Positions 1 through 12,262 of a stretch of 64,000 nucleotides of DNA are shown piece by piece. The position numbers were made by a program, and so were the translations under genes. The notes under the pieces were generated by a model. That model did not search any database. It was given only the letters and a program-made list of their open reading frames with translations, and was not told where the DNA came from. Position 1 is the stretch's first letter; every line of letters starts with the position of its first letter. This stretch comes from Burkholderia contaminans (GTDB lineage: Bacteria > Pseudomonadota > Gammaproteobacteria > Burkholderiales > Burkholderiaceae), in the NCBI RefSeq assembly GCF_029633825.1, contig NZ_CP090640.1, positions 1,798,001-1,862,000 of the forward strand, in the 5' to 3' direction.

Positions 1-843
<843 letters not shown>

Positions 844-1005
844 CTAAAGCGCTAACTCTGGATCGCAAGTCCGGCGCATGTTGGAAACGCTGCCGAGAAA
901 CCGGCGGCGGGGAAAAGCGGGTGCGCGCAAAAGCGTCGCGCACACAAAGGGAAAACGGCGCTGCGCTGCAACGGCGGCCGCGCGGGCCGTCGCGCCCGCC
1001 TTGCT

Positions 1006-2073
1006 TTACGCGCCCGGCGCCTCCGGCACGTCGCGCCGCGTGAGCAGCATCGCGTCGCCGTAGCTGAAGAAGCGGTAGCGCTCGTCGATCGCGTGCCGGT
1101 ACGCGGCGCGGATCGTCTCGACGCCTGCGAACGCGGACACCAGCATCAGCAGCGTCGACTTCGGCAGATGGAAGTTCGTGACGAGCCGGTCGACCACGCG
1201 GAAACGATAGCCGGGCGTGATGAAGATGTCGGTTTCGGCCTGCGTCGCCGCGAGCGGGCGGCCCGCTTCGTCGGCCGAGCGCGCCGCGGCTTCGAGCGCG
1301 CGCATCGACGTCGTGCCGACCGCGATCACCTTGCCGCCGCGAGCACGGGTCGCGGCGATCTTGTCGACGAGCGACTGCGGCAGGTCGTACCACTCGCTGT
1401 GCATCTTGTGCTCGGCGATGTTGTCGACGCGCACCGGCTGGAACGTGCCGGCGCCGACGTGCAGCGTGAGTGTCGCGCGTTCGACGCCCGTCGCGTCGAG
1501 GCGGTCGAGCATCGGCTGGTCGAAGTGCAGCCCGGCCGTCGGCGCGGCGACCGCGCCCGGGTTGCTCGCGTAGACGGTCTGGTAGCGCGTCTCGTCGGTC
1601 GCGTCCGGATCGTGCTCGATATAGGGCGGCAGCGGCAGGCGGCCGTACTGCTCGATCAGGTCGAGGCACGGCGCGGGGAAGTTCAGCGTGAAGAACGGGT
1701 CGACGCGTTCGCCGACCGTCACGTCGAACGCATCGGCGAGCCGCAGCGTCGTGCCGGCGCCCGGCGACTTGCTCGCGCGGATTTGCGCGAGCGCCGTGTG
1801 CGTGCCGGTCACGCGCTCGATCAGCACCTCGATCTTGCCGCCGCTCGCCTTCTGGCCGAAGAAGCGCGCCTTCAGCACCTTGGTATCGTTGAAGACGAGC
1901 AGGTCGCCGGCCGCGATGCACGACGGCAGCTCGGTGAAATGACGGTCGATGAGGCGTGCGGGCGCGACGGTGCCGTCGACCTCGAGCAGGCGGCTCGCGG
2001 TGCGATCGGGCAGCGCGGTTTGTGCAATCAGCTCGGGCGGCAGATTGAAATCGAAATCGGAAAGCGTGAACAT
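1006..2073 (-). CDS. queA: S-adenosylmethionine:tRNA ribosyltransferase-isomerase
   Basis: QueA transfers and isomerises the ribosyl moiety of SAM onto preQ1-modified tRNA to give epoxyqueuosine. The 355-residue product has the normal family length. It opens with [17 protein letters not shown] and contains AGLHFD and the C-terminal segment [19 protein letters not shown], both typical of QueA. It starts divergently from recG across about 170 bp, where a TACAAT hexamer on the minus strand (2206-2211) could serve as a -10 element. It is followed by tgt on the same strand, consistent with a queuosine operon. Confidence 0.97.
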   Translation of the reverse strand: MFTLSDFDFNLPPELIAQTALPDRTASRLLEVDGTVAPARLIDRHFTELPSCIAAGDLLVFNDTKVLKARFFGQKASGGKIEVLIERVTGTHTALAQIRASKSPGAGTTLRLADAFDVTVGERVDPFFTLNFPAPCLDLIEQYGRLPLPPYIEHDPDATDETRYQTVYASNPGAVAAPTAGLHFDQPMLDRLDATGVERATLTLHVGAGTFQPVRVDNIAEHKMHSEWYDLPQSLVDKIAATRARGGKVIAVGTTSMRALEAAARSADEAGRPLAATQAETDIFITPGYRFRVVDRLVTNFHLPKSTLLMLVSAFAGVETIRAAYRHAIDERYRFFSYGDAMLLTRRDVPEAPGA

Positions 2074-2240
2074 GCGGGCTGGTTCGAAACGGCCGGCGGG
2101 CGTCGCCGGCAGGGCGGAAACGCGTAAATGGGGCGCGCGAGCCGCTATGATGGCGGGATGCGCGGCCTAGCCGGCGTCGTTCGTTCGGACGACGTGAAAG
2201 CCGCTATTGTACTTGCCTTGAGAAGCACCCAGACGATCCG

Positions 2241-4571
2241 ATGCCTGTGTCACCACGCCGTTCCCCCGCTGCCGTTGCCGATTCCGCCGATCCGTTCGAC
2301 GCGGAGGATGTCGCGCCGCCCGCGCAAGGCGCGGGGGAGCGTGCTTCCGCGCCGCGCGCCGCGCCGCGCCGCGCCGGCCCGAGGCGCGGCGCCGACGGCA
2401 GGCTCGCGCAGCCGGCCGCCGCCGCGCCCGATGCCGATGGCGCCGCTGAAATCGACACGGCAGGCGCGGGCGGCGCGAAGCGCAAGAAGAAGCCCGCCGC
2501 CGACAAACCCGTGAAGACCGTCGACAAGCTCGCGAAGCTCGGCCTTACGCGCTCGATCGATCTCGTGCTGCATCTGCCGATGCGCTACGAGGACGAAACC
2601 ACGCTCACGCCGATCGGCGAGCTGCTGCCGGGCGGCATCGCGCAGACCGAAGGCGTCGTGTTCGACAACGAGGTCGCGTACCGGCCGCGCCGCCAGCTGG
2701 TCGTGAAGATCCAGGACGAAGACGGCGAGCACCTCGTGCTGCGCTTCCTGAATTTCTACGGCTCGCAGGTCAAGCAGATGGCCGTCGGCCAGCGGCTGCG
2801 CGTGCGCGGTGACGTGCGCGGCGGCTTCTTCGGGATGGAGATGGTGCATCCGGCGGTGCGTGTCGTCGAAGCGGATGCGCCGCTGCCGCAGGTGCTCACG
2901 CCCGTCTATCCGAGCACGGCCGGCGTGTCGCAGGCCTATCTGCGCAAGGCGATCGAGAACGCGGTCGAGCGCACGCCGCTGCCCGAGCTGCTGCCGCCCG
3001 AGATCCAGCGCGACTATCTGAAGCCGCTCGACGTGCCGACGCTCGAGCAGGCGGTGCGCATCCTGCACCACCCGCGCGTCGATTCGGACGAAGCCGCGCT
3101 GATGGACGGCTCGCATCCGGCGTGGACGCGCATCAAGTTCGAGGAGCTGCTCGCGCAGCAGTTGTCGCTCAAGCGCGCGCACGAGGAGCGCCGCACGCGT
3201 GCGGCGCCCGCGATGCCGCGCCGCACCGCGAGCGATGCCGATGCATTGACGACCCGGCTCTACGCCGCGCTGCCGTTCACGCTGACGGGCGCGCAGGCGC
3301 GCGTCGTCGACGAAATCGCGAACGATCTTACCCTTGCGCACCCGATGCAGCGCCTGCTGCAGGGCGACGTCGGCAGCGGCAAGACGGTCGTCGCGGCGCT
3401 GGCCGCGACGCAGGCGATCGACGCCGGCTACCAGGCCGCGCTGATGGCGCCCACCGAAATTCTCGCGGAACAGCACGCGCGCAAGCTGCGCGCATGGCTG
3501 GAGCCGCTCGGCGTCACGGTCGCGTGGCTCGCGGGCAGCCTGAAGGCGAAGGAGAAGCGCGCGGCGATCGAGGCGGCCGCGCTCGGCACCGCGCAGCTCG
3601 TGATCGGCACGCACGCGATCATCCAGGACACGGTCGAATTCGCGCGGCTCGGCCTCGTGATCGTCGACGAACAGCACCGTTTCGGCGTCGAGCAGCGGCT
3701 TGCGCTGCGTGCGAAGGCCGCGAATGCGGCCAACGGCGCGCGCGATTTCCAGCCGCACCAGCTGATGATGTCGGCCACGCCGATTCCGCGCACGCTCGCG
3801 ATGACGTATTACGCCGATCTCGAAGTTTCGACGATCGACGAGCTGCCGCCGGGCCGCACGCCCGTGCTGACGCGCCTCGTCGGCGATGCGCGGCGCGAGG
3901 AGGTGATCGCCCGCGTGCGCGAGGCCGCGCTGACCGGACGCCAGGTGTACTGGGTGTGCCCGCTGATCGAGGAGAGCGAGACGCTGCAGCTGCAGACGGC
4001 CGTCGAGACATACGAGACATTGGCCGCCGCGCTCCCGGAGCTGAAGGTCGGGCTCGTGCACGGCCGGCTGTCGCCGGCCGACAAGGCGGCCGTGATGGAA
4101 GCGTTCACGCGCAACGACGTGCAGCTGCTCGTCGCGACGACCGTGATCGAGGTCGGCGTCGACGTGCCGAACGCGTCGCTGATGGTGATCGAGCACGCGG
4201 AGCGCTTCGGTCTCGCGCAGTTGCACCAGCTGCGCGGCCGGGTCGGGCGCGGCACCGCGGCGTCGGTGTGCGTGCTGCTGTACACGGGGCCGCTGTCGCC
4301 GACGGGCCGCGAGCGGCTGAAGACGATGCGCGAGACGACCGACGGCTTCGAGATCGCACGGCGCGACCTCGAGATCCGCGGCCCCGGTGAATTCCTCGGC
4401 GCACGCCAGTCGGGCGCGGCGATGCTGCGCTTCGCGAACCTCGAGACCGACGGCTGGCTGATCGAACCGGCCCGCGAGGCCGCGACGCGGCTGATTGCCG
4501 CGTATCCCGAGATCGTCACGCAGCATCTCGCACGCTGGCTCGGCGCGCGGGAGCAGTACTTGAAGGCCTGA
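2241..4571 (+). CDS. recG: ATP-dependent DNA helicase RecG
   Basis: RecG is a superfamily 2 helicase that remodels stalled replication forks and Holliday junctions. The 776-residue product has the wedge/OB domain (about residues 150-260), Walker A GDVGSGKT (about 375-382), the DEQH box in VIVDEQHRFG (about 474-483), MSATPIPRTLAMT, and the C-terminal QLHQLRGRVGRG motif. It is about 80 residues longer than the usual 690: the first ~90 residues are a Pro/Ala/Arg-rich low-complexity extension ending in a Lys-rich patch. An internal start near residue 95 cannot be excluded, but the upstream ATG fits the open frame. Confidence 0.95.
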   Translation: MPVSPRRSPAAVADSADPFDAEDVAPPAQGAGERASAPRAAPRRAGPRRGADGRLAQPAAAAPDADGAAEIDTAGAGGAKRKKKPAADKPVKTVDKLAKLGLTRSIDLVLHLPMRYEDETTLTPIGELLPGGIAQTEGVVFDNEVAYRPRRQLVVKIQDEDGEHLVLRFLNFYGSQVKQMAVGQRLRVRGDVRGGFFGMEMVHPAVRVVEADAPLPQVLTPVYPSTAGVSQAYLRKAIENAVERTPLPELLPPEIQRDYLKPLDVPTLEQAVRILHHPRVDSDEAALMDGSHPAWTRIKFEELLAQQLSLKRAHEERRTRAAPAMPRRTASDADALTTRLYAALPFTLTGAQARVVDEIANDLTLAHPMQRLLQGDVGSGKTVVAALAATQAIDAGYQAALMAPTEILAEQHARKLRAWLEPLGVTVAWLAGSLKAKEKRAAIEAAALGTAQLVIGTHAIIQDTVEFARLGLVIVDEQHRFGVEQRLALRAKAANAANGARDFQPHQLMMSATPIPRTLAMTYYADLEVSTIDELPPGRTPVLTRLVGDARREEVIARVREAALTGRQVYWVCPLIEESETLQLQTAVETYETLAAALPELKVGLVHGRLSPADKAAVMEAFTRNDVQLLVATTVIEVGVDVPNASLMVIEHAERFGLAQLHQLRGRVGRGTAASVCVLLYTGPLSPTGRERLKTMRETTDGFEIARRDLEIRGPGEFLGARQSGAAMLRFANLETDGWLIEPAREAATRLIAAYPEIVTQHLARWLGAREQYLKA

Positions 4572-4629
4572 TCCGCGGGTCGGGGCCGGATTTAAAACCG
4601 CCGTTTGAAGCATTCCGATGCAGAGAAAC

Positions 4630-4659
4630 TTGGCGAACCGGTGTCACAGGGTGTATAAA
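4630..4659 (+). promoter_or_regulatory. Candidate sigma-70 promoter of oxyR
   Basis: TTGGCG (4630-4635) and TATAAA (4654-4659) are separated by 18 bp, a good match to -35/-10 consensus. The oxyR ATG lies 37 bp after the -10. The -10 overlaps the OxyR-like site described separately, as expected for autorepression. Confidence 0.55.
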
Positions 4660-4691
4660 TTAAACCTATCGCCTGTATATCTCTGATTGAC
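4655..4691 (+). promoter_or_regulatory. Candidate OxyR binding site (oxyR autoregulation)
   Basis: The sequence follows the four-element OxyR pattern ATAG-N7-CTAT-N7-ATAG-N7-CTAT with exact 11-bp spacing. It reads ATAA, CTAT, ATAT, TGAC, with T and A at the second and sixth spacer positions in both half-sites. The last element is poor. It overlaps the proposed -10 and ends just before the oxyR start codon, where a repressor would act. Confidence 0.5.
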
Positions 4692-4696
4692 CCACA

Positions 4697-5656
4697 ATGA
4701 CGCTGACTGAATTGAAATACATCGTCGCGGTCGCGCGCGAACGGCATTTCGGCCGCGCGGCCGAAGCATGCTTCGTGAGCCAGCCGACGCTGTCGGTGGC
4801 GATCAAGAAGCTCGAAGACGAGCTCAACGTGCAGATTTTCGAACGCGGCGCGAGCGAAGTGAGCGTGACGCCGATCGGTGACCAGATCGTCACGCAGGCG
4901 CAGCGCGTGCTCGAGCAGACCTTCGCGATCAAGGAGATCGCGAAGCAGGGCAAGGATCCGCTGGTCGGCCCGTTCCGCCTCGGCGTGATCTACACGATCG
5001 GGCCCTATCTGCTGCCGACGCTCGTCAAGCAGATGATCCAGCGTGTCCCGCAGATGCCGCTGATGCTGCAGGAAAATTACACGCTGAAGCTGCTCGAACT
5101 GCTGAAGCAGGGCGAAATCGACGCCGCGATCATGGCGCTGCCGTTTCCGGAAACGGGTCTGATGGTTCGCCCGCTGTACGACGAACCGTTCGTTGTCGCG
5201 CTGCCGGCTGGTCATCCGTGGGAAAAGCGCCACGAAATCGACGCGGAGGATCTCAAGCAGGAAACCATGCTGCTGCTCGGCAACGGCCACTGCTTCCGCG
5301 ATCACGTGCTCGGCGTGTGCCCGGAGCTGATGCGCTTCTCGCAGACGGCCGACGGCATCCAGAAGACTTTCGAGGGCTCGTCGCTCGAGACGATCCGCCA
5401 CATGGTCGCAAGCGGCGTCGGCATCACCGTGCTGCCGCGGATGTCGGTCGCCGAGGTCGGCCCGCGCGCGAACGGCCCCGATGCCGAACTGCTGTCGTAC
5501 GTGCCGTTCAACGAGCCGGTGCCCGACCGCCGCGTGGTGCTCGTGTGGCGCAAGAGCTTCACGCGGATGCCCGCGATCGACGCGATCAGCGACGCGATTT
5601 CCGCGTGCGAGCTGCCGGGTGTCGCGAAGCTCGACATGCCGGCGACGATGAACTGA
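4697..5656 (+). CDS. oxyR: Hydrogen-peroxide sensing LysR-type regulator OxyR
   Basis: OxyR activates peroxide-defence genes when oxidised to an intramolecular disulfide. The 319-residue protein has an N-terminal LysR winged helix (MTLTELKYIVAVARERHFGRA) and a substrate-type regulatory domain. The redox cysteines fall at residues 199 and 208 (GNGHCFRDHVLGVCPE), the same positions as in E. coli OxyR, which makes the assignment specific rather than just LysR-family. It sits directly upstream of katG and dps on the same strand, the arrangement known from Burkholderia pseudomallei. A short terminator follows, so katG probably also has its own promoter. Confidence 0.96.
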   Translation: MTLTELKYIVAVARERHFGRAAEACFVSQPTLSVAIKKLEDELNVQIFERGASEVSVTPIGDQIVTQAQRVLEQTFAIKEIAKQGKDPLVGPFRLGVIYTIGPYLLPTLVKQMIQRVPQMPLMLQENYTLKLLELLKQGEIDAAIMALPFPETGLMVRPLYDEPFVVALPAGHPWEKRHEIDAEDLKQETMLLLGNGHCFRDHVLGVCPELMRFSQTADGIQKTFEGSSLETIRHMVASGVGITVLPRMSVAEVGPRANGPDAELLSYVPFNEPVPDRRVVLVWRKSFTRMPAIDAISDAISACELPGVAKLDMPATMN

Positions 5657-5690
5657 GCACCCTGCGGCATGCGCGTGTGGCAGCACGATG

Positions 5691-5720
5691 AACGGGGTCT
5701 TGCGACCCCGTTTATTTTTC
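5691..5720 (+). terminator. Rho-independent terminator after oxyR
   Basis: A 9-bp stem AACGGGGTC/GACCCCGTT with a 4-nt loop is followed by TATTTTTC, 35 bp after the oxyR stop codon. Confidence 0.75.
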
Positions 5721-5728
5721 TCTATCGA

Positions 5729-5765
5729 ATAGATAACATTTATCAAATTTAATCAATCGATAGAT
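5729..5765 (+). promoter_or_regulatory. Candidate OxyR site / AT-rich promoter region upstream of katG
   Basis: An unusually AT-rich tract (about 5710-5780) follows the oxyR terminator. ATAG-ATAACAT-TTAT matches the first OxyR half-site almost perfectly, including the spacer T and A. The second half (AATC, AGAT) is weak. A TAGAAT hexamer at 5771-5776 could be the -10 of an OxyR-activated promoter. Known Burkholderia biology (katG induced by OxyR) supports a site here; the match itself is only moderate. Confidence 0.4.
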
Positions 5766-5846
5766 TTAGATAGAATCCTCAACATGGATCAGCGTGATGT
5801 CAACGACTGATCAGCACGTTGAATGCAAGCGTCAAAGGAGGATGTC

Positions 5847-5984
5847 ATGATGCGGTCGGTATTGCAGCACGCGCAGCGGAACATCCCGTCGCGCGACGCG
5901 GTCGTACATCGCGCCAGGGCGGCGGTTCGCAGCCTGCGTCCGATTGCGTTCGCGTACCTGGCGGACCGTGTGTATGGCGGATGA
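5847..5984 (+). CDS. Small ORF (45 aa) in the oxyR-katG interval, function unknown
   Basis: ATG ATG is preceded by a near-perfect Shine-Dalgarno AAAGGAGG with about 6 nt spacing. It encodes 45 residues beginning MMRSVLQHAQRNIPSRDAVV and ending LADRVYGG. The product is basic, without an obvious membrane segment. It would be the first cistron of a transcript starting at the proposed OxyR-controlled promoter, about 300 bp ahead of katG. I do not recognise it. The strong ribosome-binding site is the main evidence; a leader peptide or a chance frame in a long 5' UTR remain possible. Confidence 0.4.
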   Translation: MMRSVLQHAQRNIPSRDAVVHRARAAVRSLRPIAFAYLADRVYGG

Positions 5985-8465
<2,481 letters not shown>

Positions 8466-8502
8466 GCGTCGCCGCGCAGTAGTGCGGTGAGGCAGTAACG
8501 TG

Positions 8503-8533
8503 AAACGGCCGGTCGCCCGACCGGCCGTTTCTC
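8503..8533 (+). terminator. Strong hairpin after katG
   Basis: A 13-bp perfect stem AAACGGCCGGTCG/CGACCGGCCGTTT with a 2-nt loop lies 38 bp after the katG stop. Only three T follow on the plus strand, so termination may be partial, allowing some read-through into the small ORF and dpsA. Confidence 0.6.
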
Positions 8534-8566
8534 CCGACCTTGAGTTTTGTTGAAGGAGTGACGATC

Positions 8567-8701
8567 ATGACGCAAATGATGCACAACATGCGCGCTGCAC
8601 TGGCGACGCCGGGCGAGGTCGCGCGATACGTCGTCGGATCCGCCATCGTCATCGGCGGTGCGGCCGAACTGGTGTCGCAGGCGCTGCACGCGATCGCCTG
8701 A
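8567..8701 (+). CDS. Small hydrophobic ORF (44 aa) between katG and dpsA, function unknown
   Basis: The ATG has a good ribosome-binding site (GAAGGAGTG, 6-7 nt upstream). The 44-residue product starts MTQMMHNMRAALATPGEVAR and continues into an Ala/Val/Ile/Gly-rich segment (about residues 21-42) that could be an amphipathic or membrane helix. It begins 33 bp after the katG hairpin and ends 120 bp before dpsA, so it would be translated from any katG-dpsA read-through transcript. I do not recognise a family. The codon pattern is GC3-rich, as in real genes here. Confidence 0.5.
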   Translation: MTQMMHNMRAALATPGEVARYVVGSAIVIGGAAELVSQALHAIA

Positions 8702-8821
8702 GCGCGGCGTTTCACGCGCCACGCGCCGTGGCGGGCCGCGTATGCGGGTAGTGCGGTATCTACAGGCAGATTGCCCGATTCGCTTTCATTGCTCTGCTTT
8801 CTTGAATAAGGAGTCCGGAAC

Positions 8822-9310
8822 ATGGCCAGGAAAATTCAAGCTGCCCAGATCAACATCGGCATCAGCGACAAGGACCGCAAGAAGATCGCGGAGGGCCTGT
8901 CGCACCTGCTTGCCGATACGTTCACGCTGTACCTGAAGACCCACAATTTCCACTGGAACGTCACGGGCCCGATGTTCAACACGCTGCACCTGATGTTCGA
9001 GGAGCAGTACAACGAACTGTGGCTCGCGGTCGATTCGGTTGCCGAACGCATTCGTACGCTCGGCGTCGTCGCGCCGGGCACCTTCGGCGATTTCGCGAAA
9101 CTGTCGTCGGTGCCGGAAGCGAAGGGCGTGCCGGCCGCGGAAGACATGATCCGCCAGCTCGTCGAAGGGCACGAGGCCGTCGTGCGTACCGCGCGTGCGA
9201 TCTTTCCGCTTGCCGATGCGGCGAGCGACGAGCCGACCGCCGACCTGCTGACGCAGCGCCTGCAGATTCATGAAAAAACTGCGTGGATGCTGCGGTCGTT
9301 GCTCGCGTAA
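8822..9310 (+). CDS. dpsA: DNA-protecting ferritin-like protein Dps
   Basis: Dps forms a dodecameric mini-ferritin that oxidises and stores iron with peroxide and binds DNA. The 162-residue sequence carries the ferroxidase ligands in the standard spacing: His44 ([11 protein letters not shown]), His56 and Glu60 ([14 protein letters not shown]), Asp71 and Glu75. The usual second-site Asp is Glu60 here, a conservative change. A short Lys/Arg-containing N-terminus may contact DNA. It is third in the oxyR-katG-dps block; in B. pseudomallei the homologous dpsA is OxyR-dependent and partly co-transcribed with katG. Confidence 0.95.
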   Translation: MARKIQAAQINIGISDKDRKKIAEGLSHLLADTFTLYLKTHNFHWNVTGPMFNTLHLMFEEQYNELWLAVDSVAERIRTLGVVAPGTFGDFAKLSSVPEAKGVPAAEDMIRQLVEGHEAVVRTARAIFPLADAASDEPTADLLTQRLQIHEKTAWMLRSLLA

Positions 9311-9489
9311 GTGTGCCGCGCGCGGCATGCTGGCTCCGGCCCTGATTGATCCACCCCCGTCTGCGTGGATCCACGCGTGCACCGGCTCTGTCCCTTGATT
9401 GATGCGTGCCGCGGCTCGGCCACGTGCGGCGGGCGCGGGCAGTGCGCTGGCGTCCGGCCGCTACCGCCCGCGAGCCGCGCCGACATGAC

Positions 9490-9541
9490 GCGAAGCACCG
9501 CTCGGCTCTAAAATGCCGGGGTTATCTTCCCGGTGCTTCGC
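9490..9541 (+). promoter_or_regulatory. Inverted repeat spanning the ubiA promoter/leader
   Basis: GCGAAGCACCG (9490-9500) and its exact complement CGGTGCTTCGC (9531-9541) flank a TAAAAT hexamer (9509-9514), a likely -10 with ATGACG (9485-9490) as a weak -35. The downstream arm ends one base before the ubiA start codon. It could be an operator or a chance palindrome. Confidence 0.35.
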
Positions 9542-9542
9542 C

Positions 9543-10406
9543 ATGCTTGCCCGCTTTCCCCTGTATCTGCGGCTCGTCCGGATGGACAAGCCGATCGGCA
9601 GCCTGCTGCTGCTGTGGCCGACGCTCAACGCGCTGTGGATCGCGTCCGACGGCCATCCGCGCTGGCCATTGCTCGTGATCTTCTCGCTCGGCACGCTGCT
9701 GATGCGCTCGGCCGGCTGCGCGATGAACGACTACGCCGACCGCGACTTCGACCGCCATGTGAAACGCACGGCCGACCGGCCGCTGACGTCGGGCAAGATC
9801 CGCGCGTGGGAAGCCATCGCGATCGCGGTCGGACTCGCATTCATCTCGTTCCTGCTGATCCTGCCGCTCAACACGCTGACGAAGCAGCTGTCCGTCGTCG
9901 CGCTGTTCGTTGCGGGCTCGTATCCGTTCATGAAGCGCTTCTTCGCGATTCCGCAGGCCTATCTGGGCATCGCGTTCGGCTTCGGCATCCCGATGGCGTT
10001 CGCGGCCGTGCAGGACACGGTGCCGGCGATCGCGTGGGTGATGCTGGTCGCGAACATTTTCTGGTCGGTCGCGTACGACACCGAATACGCGATGGTCGAT
10101 CGCGATGACGACATCAAGATCGGCATCCGCACGTCCGCACTGACGTTCGGCCGCTTCGACGTCGCGGCCGTGATGCTGTGCTACGCGGCGACGCTCGGCA
10201 TCTACGTGTGGATCGGCGTGACGCTCGGCTTCGGCCTCGCGTACTGGGCCGGCTGGGCGGCGGCCGCCGGCTGTGCGCTGTATCACTACACGTTGATCAA
10301 GGACCGCGAGCGGATGCCGTGCTTCGCGGCGTTCCGGCACAACAACTGGCTCGGCGGCGTGCTGTTCGCCGGGATCGCCGTGCATTACCTGCTGGCAGGG
10401 AGCTGA
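9543..10406 (+). CDS. ubiA: 4-hydroxybenzoate polyprenyltransferase
   Basis: UbiA attaches the polyprenyl tail to 4-hydroxybenzoate in ubiquinone synthesis; it is an integral inner-membrane enzyme. The 287-residue product starts [21 protein letters not shown] chose this ATG over an in-frame one 30 bp upstream because it gives the family length and N-terminus. The first Asp-rich motif [12 protein letters not shown] (residues 62-73) and the second, [12 protein letters not shown], coordinate Mg-diphosphate. Several hydrophobic helices are evident. It is followed by a symmetric terminator shared with the convergent proC. Confidence 0.96.
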   Translation: MLARFPLYLRLVRMDKPIGSLLLLWPTLNALWIASDGHPRWPLLVIFSLGTLLMRSAGCAMNDYADRDFDRHVKRTADRPLTSGKIRAWEAIAIAVGLAFISFLLILPLNTLTKQLSVVALFVAGSYPFMKRFFAIPQAYLGIAFGFGIPMAFAAVQDTVPAIAWVMLVANIFWSVAYDTEYAMVDRDDDIKIGIRTSALTFGRFDVAAVMLCYAATLGIYVWIGVTLGFGLAYWAGWAAAAGCALYHYTLIKDRERMPCFAAFRHNNWLGGVLFAGIAVHYLLAGS

Positions 10407-10452
10407 GTTTCCCGATCTCACCGCAGGCGGTATGCGGTGCGGAACGCGGCAC

Positions 10453-10486
10453 CAACAAAAAAGCGGCCCGGGCCGCTTTTTTGTTG
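10453..10486. terminator. Bidirectional terminator between ubiA and proC
   Basis: This is a perfect 34-bp palindrome: 17-nt arms (CAACAAAAAAGCGGCCC and complement) giving a GC stem flanked by A6 and T6. It can terminate ubiA on the plus strand and the proC operon on the minus strand. Confidence 0.88.
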
Positions 10487-10565
10487 TGCGTGCACATCAG
10501 CATGACGGGGCAGGGCGCTCCCCCCGTGTAGCGGGCGCCGGGCCGGCCAGGCACCGCCGGTGCGC

Positions 10566-11378
10566 TTACGCGCGGCCGAGCTCGTCGCCCATCTCCTTCG
10601 CACGCGCTTCGGCCGCGAGCGCACCGCGCACGATCGCATCCTTCACGCCTTGCGCGTCGAACGACGCGAGCGCGGCGGCCGTCGTGCCGCCCTTCGACGT
10701 CACGCGCTCGCGCAGCACGCTCGCGGGCTCGCCCGATTGCGCGGCGAGTTGCGCCGCGCCCGTGAACGTCGCGACTGCGAGTGCGCGGCCCTGTTCGTCG
10801 TTCATGCCGAGCTGGCGCGCGGCTTCCTGCAGCGCTTCGATGAAATAGAACACGTACGCGGGGCCGCTGCCCGAGATCGCGGTGACAGCGTCGAGCTTCG
10901 ATTCGTCGTCGAACCACACGATCTCGCCGACCGCGCCGAGCACGTTCGACGCGAGTTCGCGGCCCGCCGCGTCGACGCCCGGCAGTGCAGCGAGGCCCGT
11001 CACGCCCATGCCGACGAGCGCGGGCGTGTTCGGCATCGTGCGCACGACGCGCGCGTAGTCGCCGAGCCAGCGTGCGAGATCGCTGCCGCGGATGCCGGCC
11101 GCGATGCTGATCACGAGCTGCGACTTCAGGTGCGGCGCGAGCGCCTGCGCGACGTCCTTCAGCACCTGCGGTTTCACCGCGAGCACGACCGCGTCGTAGT
11201 CGGCGAGCGTCGCGTCGATGGCTGCGCCGGTGCGCACGCCGAACTGCTGCGCGGCGCGCGCGCGTACTTCTTCGTTGACGTCGATGGCATACAGGCCGTC
11301 AGCGGCGACGCCGCGCTTGATCAGGCCGCCGATCAGGGCCGCGGCCATGTTGCCGCCGCCGATGAATGCGATTTTCAT
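10566..11378 (-). CDS. proC: Pyrroline-5-carboxylate reductase
   Basis: ProC catalyses the last step of proline synthesis, NAD(P)H-dependent reduction of pyrroline-5-carboxylate. The 270-residue product begins with a Rossmann motif IAFIGGGNMAAALIGGL. It also contains VRTMPNTPALVGMGVTGL and the C-terminal family signature ASVLRERVTSKGGTTAAAL. It is the last gene of a minus-strand run after yggS, 54 bp from its stop; yggS-proC adjacency is widely conserved. Confidence 0.97.
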   Translation of the reverse strand: MKIAFIGGGNMAAALIGGLIKRGVAADGLYAIDVNEEVRARAAQQFGVRTGAAIDATLADYDAVVLAVKPQVLKDVAQALAPHLKSQLVISIAAGIRGSDLARWLGDYARVVRTMPNTPALVGMGVTGLAALPGVDAAGRELASNVLGAVGEIVWFDDESKLDAVTAISGSGPAYVFYFIEALQEAARQLGMNDEQGRALAVATFTGAAQLAAQSGEPASVLRERVTSKGGTTAAALASFDAQGVKDAIVRGALAAEARAKEMGDELGRA

Positions 11379-11432
11379 GATGTCGGGAATGAGCGAGTGA
11401 GTGAACGGAAAGGCGGAAAAGGGGCGTGGCGT

Positions 11433-12131
11433 TCAGTGCGAGTAATCGCGCGCGCCGAAGATCGCGGTGCCGACGCGCACGATCGTCGCGCCTTCGAGCA
11501 CGGCCGCGTCGAGATCGGCGGACATGCCCATCGACAACGTGTCGAGCGGCAGGCCGTCGGCGCACAACGTGTCGAACAGTGCGCGCAGCGCACGATGCGG
11601 CGCGCGTTGCGCGTCGGTGTCGCCGGCCGGTTCGGGAATCGCCATCAGGCCGCGCAGCCGCAGCGACGGCAGCGCGGCGACCGCGCGTGCAACCTCGGCC
11701 ACGTCGGCCGGCGCGACGCCGCTCTTCGACGCCTCGCCGCTGATGTTCACCTGCACGCATACGTTGAGCGGCGGCAGGTGCGCGGGGCGCTGTTCCGACA
11801 GGCGCTGCGCGATCTTCAGCCGGTCGACCGAATGAACCCAGTCGAAGCGCTCGGCAACCGGGCGCGTCTTGTTCGATTGCAGCGGCCCGATGAAATGCCA
11901 TTCGAGGTCCGCACGCAGGTCGGCGAGCGCGTCGATCTTGTCGATCGATTCCTGCACGTAGTTTTCGCCGAAGGCGCGCTGCCCGGCCGCATGCGCGGCG
12001 CGCACGTCGTCGGCGGGAAACGTTTTGGACACGGCGAGCAGCGACACGGTGGCGGGATCGCGGCCGGCCGCGCGGGCGGCGTCGGCGATGCGGCGATGAA
12101 CGGATTCGAGGCGGGCGGCGAGATCGGACAT
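11433..12131 (-). CDS. yggS: PLP homeostasis protein YggS/PipY
   Basis: This alanine-racemase-fold protein binds pyridoxal phosphate and maintains PLP homeostasis rather than catalysing a known reaction. I set the start at the ATG giving [15 protein letters not shown] and 232 residues, the family length, although the frame stays open far upstream. The PLP lysine is Lys36 in [33 protein letters not shown] and [13 protein letters not shown] are family signatures. It lies between glcF and proC on the same strand. Confidence 0.95.
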   Translation of the reverse strand: MSDLAARLESVHRRIADAARAAGRDPATVSLLAVSKTFPADDVRAAHAAGQRAFGENYVQESIDKIDALADLRADLEWHFIGPLQSNKTRPVAERFDWVHSVDRLKIAQRLSEQRPAHLPPLNVCVQVNISGEASKSGVAPADVAEVARAVAALPSLRLRGLMAIPEPAGDTDAQRAPHRALRALFDTLCADGLPLDTLSMGMSADLDAAVLEGATIVRVGTAIFGARDYSH

Positions 12132-12262
12132 GACGGGCACGAAAGCAGGCACGGAAGCGGGCGTGGTGCGGATGCGCCGCGGCACGCGACGCATCGATCC
12201 GCCCATTATACGGACGCCGCGCGCGACGCCCAGCGCCGATCCGTCATTCGCATGAGCATGCG

